In this document: piece by piece, positions 61,406 through 64,000 of the stretch
Position numbering within the stretch: position 1 is the first letter of the stretch
Layout of the letters: each line of letters starts with the position of its first letter
Assembly (NCBI RefSeq): GCF_004402405.1
Contig: NZ_SOFE01000003.1
Coordinates: forward strand, 1 to 64,000
Direction: 5' to 3'
DNA: 64,000 nt
DNA from: Cryobacterium levicorallinum
Lineage (GTDB): Bacteria; Actinomycetota; Actinomycetes; Actinomycetales; Microbacteriaceae
The notes under the pieces: generated by a model
Database searches by the model: none
What the model was told of the DNA's origin: nothing
Seen by the model: the letters and a program-made list of their open reading frames with translations, nothing else
Made by a program: the position numbers and the translations under genes

Positions 61406-62575
61406 ATGCAACGCATCCTCAAGGAGCGAGACCGGCTCCTTCGCAGAGCGGTGCAGGCGGCCGGGCTGACCGGCTCGGCCACGACGCTGGCGTGCTTGTT
61501 CGTACCCGGTGGCCTTGCCGGAGACGCGCGCATTGCGGCGGTGGCGCTCATCCTGCTGCTGGCGGCCGCGCAGTACCTGCTCGGCAGCACGGGCGCCCTG
61601 CGCTGGGCGGTGCTTATCGTGCTCTGCGGAGAAGGAACGATCCTGGTCGTGGGCTTCGCGAGCCACCCCGGAGTTTCTCCCAACCCAATCGAGGAAAGCG
61701 TGATCGGCATGGTGGCGACCGCGCCGATGTGCGCGGTCGCGGCAGTACTGATCACGAGCGCACGTCGGCTGCTGATGCTCGGCTCCTTCTTCGTGCTGAC
61801 CGTCGCGACTGTTGCCGTCGTTACAGTAGGCGCCCCCAACCAAGTCATTCTGCTCACCCTGACGGTGGCCATGTGGTTTTCCTTCACCCTCGCCTCCTGG
61901 TTTATCGCGCAGAGCGTCCCTCGGGTAATGCACCGCATTGCCGCGATCGGGCGTGCCTACCGCGCCGAACGGCACGCCAGCGAACTCGAGGCGCAACGCC
62001 GACAGGACGCCCGGTTGCTGCACGATACCGTGCTCGCCACGCTGACCCTGCTGGCCCATTCCGGGGTCGGAGTGAGCCCAGCAGCCCTGCAGAAGCAGGC
62101 TGGCGACGACGCCCGGCTACTGCGTCAATTGCGGCTCGGCGGCCTGCCGATGCCGAGCCGTTCCGGCGGGTATACCCTCGAACCAGCCTCGCTGCTGACC
62201 CTCGGCGACACGCTCGACGAAGTGCGTCAGCGCTTCGAACGGGTCGGTCTGACCGTCAACTGGCACGGCAGCGGGCAGGTGCAGTTGCCCAGCAACGTGC
62301 TCGATTCCTTTCTGCTCGCCCTCTCTGAGTGCCTCGAAAACGTGCGCCGTCACTCCGGGGTCGATCATGCCGACGTAACAATAACGGATGACGACGCCAC
62401 CATTCGCGCGATGGTCACGGACACCGGGGTCGGCTTCGACCTCGGACAGGTCGGTTCGGAACGACTCGGCGTCGCCGAGTCGGTCGTTGCCCGGCTGCGT
62501 GACGCGGGGGGCAACGCTCGTCTGTTTTCCTCGCCGGGTGCCGGAACGACGGTTGTTCTTGAGGTTCCCAAATGA
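61406..62575 (+). CDS. Sensor histidine kinase, HisKA_3/LiaS-DesK-like
   Basis: 389 residues. Five or six membrane helices in the first ~180 residues with little extracellular loop. A cytoplasmic coiled segment (RAYRAERHASELEAQRRQDA) leads to the phospho-acceptor HDTVLATLTLLA (His about residue 206). HATPase_c: N-box ECLENVRRHSG (about 311), G1 VTDTGVGFDL, G2 LGVAESVVARLRDAGG, GAGTTVVLEVP. The HD-x-V context suits kinases paired with NarL/LuxR regulators, and one begins at 63952. It overlaps the next gene by 4 bases. Confidence 0.87.
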   Translation: MQRILKERDRLLRRAVQAAGLTGSATTLACLFVPGGLAGDARIAAVALILLLAAAQYLLGSTGALRWAVLIVLCGEGTILVVGFASHPGVSPNPIEESVIGMVATAPMCAVAAVLITSARRLLMLGSFFVLTVATVAVVTVGAPNQVILLTLTVAMWFSFTLASWFIAQSVPRVMHRIAAIGRAYRAERHASELEAQRRQDARLLHDTVLATLTLLAHSGVGVSPAALQKQAGDDARLLRQLRLGGLPMPSRSGGYTLEPASLLTLGDTLDEVRQRFERVGLTVNWHGSGQVQLPSNVLDSFLLALSECLENVRRHSGVDHADVTITDDDATIRAMVTDTGVGFDLGQVGSERLGVAESVVARLRDAGGNARLFSSPGAGTTVVLEVPK

Positions 62576-63906
62576 GTCCGCTGAGCGACACCGCACCCAT
62601 TGATACCGTTCGCACGCGCGGTGTGGGTGCGCGCCTGCTGGGCGGGCCGGACGAGCGAAGCTGGCCGACATCATCCGCTGGCCAAACGACCCGGGCCGCA
62701 CTGTCGCCGCTGCGGTTTCCGCGATCGAGCCTGCGTGGTGACGGTCATTTCACCGTTTTCCGCTCGGACCAAAACGGTTTAGGCGCCCGCCACCTCGGTA
62801 TCGGTATGAGCATCAGTGCGGCCGTCATCGCCGTTTTTCTGGCTGTGCGGCTGGTGGTCGAGTGGGACCAGGCCCCCACGCCCACACTGAGTATTGTGGC
62901 CTGGCTGTTACTCGCCGCGATCGCGGTCGGGGTGAACCTGGCGGTCCACGAACTCTCCTCACGCATGCCCATGTGGCTGTTTCTACTAGCCCTCGGCCTC
63001 TGCGCGATCGTGGTCGCCCTCGACCTGGCCGGATCCATGGGAATTCCGGGAACGGCGGCCTTTCCCACCGCGGCTCCAGCCGTTGGCGCCTTTCTGCTGA
63101 CGATTGCGACCCTGCGGGAATCTCGCGATATCACCCTGGCAGCGCTCGCCCTCGGTGTCATCATGGGCGCTGCAACCCTGCTCGAAGCCCGCAGCGACGT
63201 GCTGACGCTGGGACCAGATATTCTCGGGGTCACCCTCGCGGTGGTACCGCCGGTGGTCGGCGCGAGCATTGTGCAAGCGTTTCGGCGCATGGTTCAGCGC
63301 GAGCTCGACCTCGTGCTCGTGCAGAGCACCGTGTCCCAGCCACGGTTTGCGGTCGGCATGCTCGCCTCGGAACAGCTGGCTCGGCTCGACCTCGATGCGG
63401 AGACCTTGCTCGACGATGTGGCCCAGGGACGCACAGCGCTTCCGTTGGCCGCGTCGACGGCCACGACCGCTGCGTCGCTCGCCACCCAGTTGCGCGTGCA
63501 CCTGATCGAGGGCCGCACCGAGACCTGGCTGCACCACGCGATCACGGAGAGCGAGTTTCTTGGCCCCGTCGTAGCCCTGAGCGACCCGGCTGGGCTCGCC
63601 GGGCTGTTGTCGCCGACCCAACGTGAGGGGCTGCTCCTGACGATTTGGCTGCTGATCGGGGATACCCAGCGATCGGGAGCATCCGTTTCACTGCGGTTCG
63701 GACCGATTGCCCCCACACGTGGGGTGGGGCTGCAGCACCAGGTGCGTTTTCCGATTCAATTGACCACAACTGGGGTATCGCGGCGGCGTGTCGATCCCGA
63801 AACCTGGCAGGCGATTTGTGCGGTTGGTCCGCACATGGATTCCAATTGGGCCGGAAGCTTGCGGGTAGACATCGAGTGCAGTGTGGACAATCCAGCTGAT
63901 GCCTAG
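62572..63906 (+). CDS. Multi-pass membrane protein linked to the histidine kinase, sensor-like C-terminus
   Basis: 444 residues, ATG overlapping the kinase stop. A ~75-residue cytoplasmic N-terminus is followed by about five helices (GIGMSISAAVIAVFLAVRLV ... FLLTIATL ... LGVTLAVVPPVVGASIV), then a ~190-residue soluble part. That part contains LATQLRVHLIEGRTETWLHH and LSPTQREGLLLTIWLLIGD, an arrangement resembling a kinase dimerisation/ATPase region without a phospho-His or the glycine boxes. It may be an accessory sensor for the kinase. No exact family recognised. Confidence 0.72.
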   Translation: MSPLSDTAPIDTVRTRGVGARLLGGPDERSWPTSSAGQTTRAALSPLRFPRSSLRGDGHFTVFRSDQNGLGARHLGIGMSISAAVIAVFLAVRLVVEWDQAPTPTLSIVAWLLLAAIAVGVNLAVHELSSRMPMWLFLLALGLCAIVVALDLAGSMGIPGTAAFPTAAPAVGAFLLTIATLRESRDITLAALALGVIMGAATLLEARSDVLTLGPDILGVTLAVVPPVVGASIVQAFRRMVQRELDLVLVQSTVSQPRFAVGMLASEQLARLDLDAETLLDDVAQGRTALPLAASTATTAASLATQLRVHLIEGRTETWLHHAITESEFLGPVVALSDPAGLAGLLSPTQREGLLLTIWLLIGDTQRSGASVSLRFGPIAPTRGVGLQHQVRFPIQLTTTGVSRRRVDPETWQAICAVGPHMDSNWAGSLRVDIECSVDNPADA

Positions 63907-63951
63907 TATTGGGGATATAGACGATAAGGTGCACTCAGTAGGAGGCAACAC

Positions 63952-64000
63952 ATGACGACGACACCCCGGCCCATCCGCTTGGCCCTTGTTGACGACCACA
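63952..64000 (+). CDS. Response regulator, 5' end only (cut by window edge)
   Basis: AGGAGG nine bases before the ATG at 63952 opens MTTTPRPIRLALVDDH, the beta-1 strand and acidic pair of a CheY-like receiver. Given the HisKA_3 kinase upstream it is expected to be a NarL/LuxR-type DNA-binding regulator, but only 16 codons are visible. A possible -10 (TATAGA) lies near 63915, so it may have its own promoter. Confidence 0.8.
   Translation, partial: MTTTPRPIRLALVDDH

Noticed and set aside
1-64000. tRNA or rRNA genes
   Set aside because: No CCA-ended cloverleaf with GTTCGANNC arm or rRNA segment was recognised in any gap.

Overview
The window is high-GC DNA of about two thirds G+C. It looks like a chromosome segment of an actinobacterium of the family Microbacteriaceae (Leifsonia/Cryobacterium type). 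That placement is inferred from gene content, codon use, 4-base ATGA/GTGA gene overlaps, likely leaderless starts, a 6C-type small RNA, and heavy use of the words AGCGGATG and AACGGATG.

Layout. 1-9.7 kb is an accessory, decayed region. It holds a frameshifted DUF222/HNH gene cut by the window edge, IS3-type transposase debris, a 2OG-Fe(II) oxygenase, a diaminopropionate ammonia-lyase, an unusual three-gene cassette (acyl-CoA/AMP ligase, beta-ketoacyl synthase, acyl-CoA dehydrogenase) and a dprA remnant. 9.7-19.9 kb has an MpaB-family oxygenase, an M18 aminopeptidase, a RecQ helicase with a phosphoribosyltransferase-like tail, a polar amino-acid ABC importer, a RelE/ParE-like toxin-antitoxin pair and a HAD nucleotidase. 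20-24.2 kb is sbcDC. 24.3-30.3 kb is a complete fructose PTS operon (fruR-fruK-fruA-ptsI-ptsH), so fructose uptake, the general PTS proteins and 1-phosphofructokinase are made together.

30.4-47.7 kb is a mixed housekeeping stretch: FHA protein, DUF2231 membrane protein, 6C RNA, C26 amidotransferase, PspA, arginase-like enzyme, crotonase, disulfide oxidoreductase, a furA-katalase operon with a clear Fur box, MMPL exporter, amidase, SDR, GNAT-ung pair and an S51 peptidase. 47.9-56.3 kb is a propionate system. The operon gntR-prpD-prpB-prpC (methylcitrate cycle) is divergent from prpE-DUF485-symporter, and TGTATACA boxes overlap both -10 elements. 56.7-61.3 kb has an SDR, an acyltransferase-3 membrane protein and metY-metX (homocysteine by direct sulfhydrylation). 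From 61.4 kb to the edge there is a two-component system: a HisKA_3-type kinase, a membrane protein with a sensor-like tail, and the first codons of a response regulator.

The least expected signal is at the DNA level. The words A(G/A)CGGATG and their complements occur about 60 times by eye, against about 4 expected from base composition. They are mostly read in frame as GCG-GAT, although GAC is the preferred Asp codon, and one pair forms the two arms of a terminator. They are absent from about 4.5 to 10.4 kb, where the orphan ligase/synthase/dehydrogenase cassette sits, which suggests that segment was acquired.
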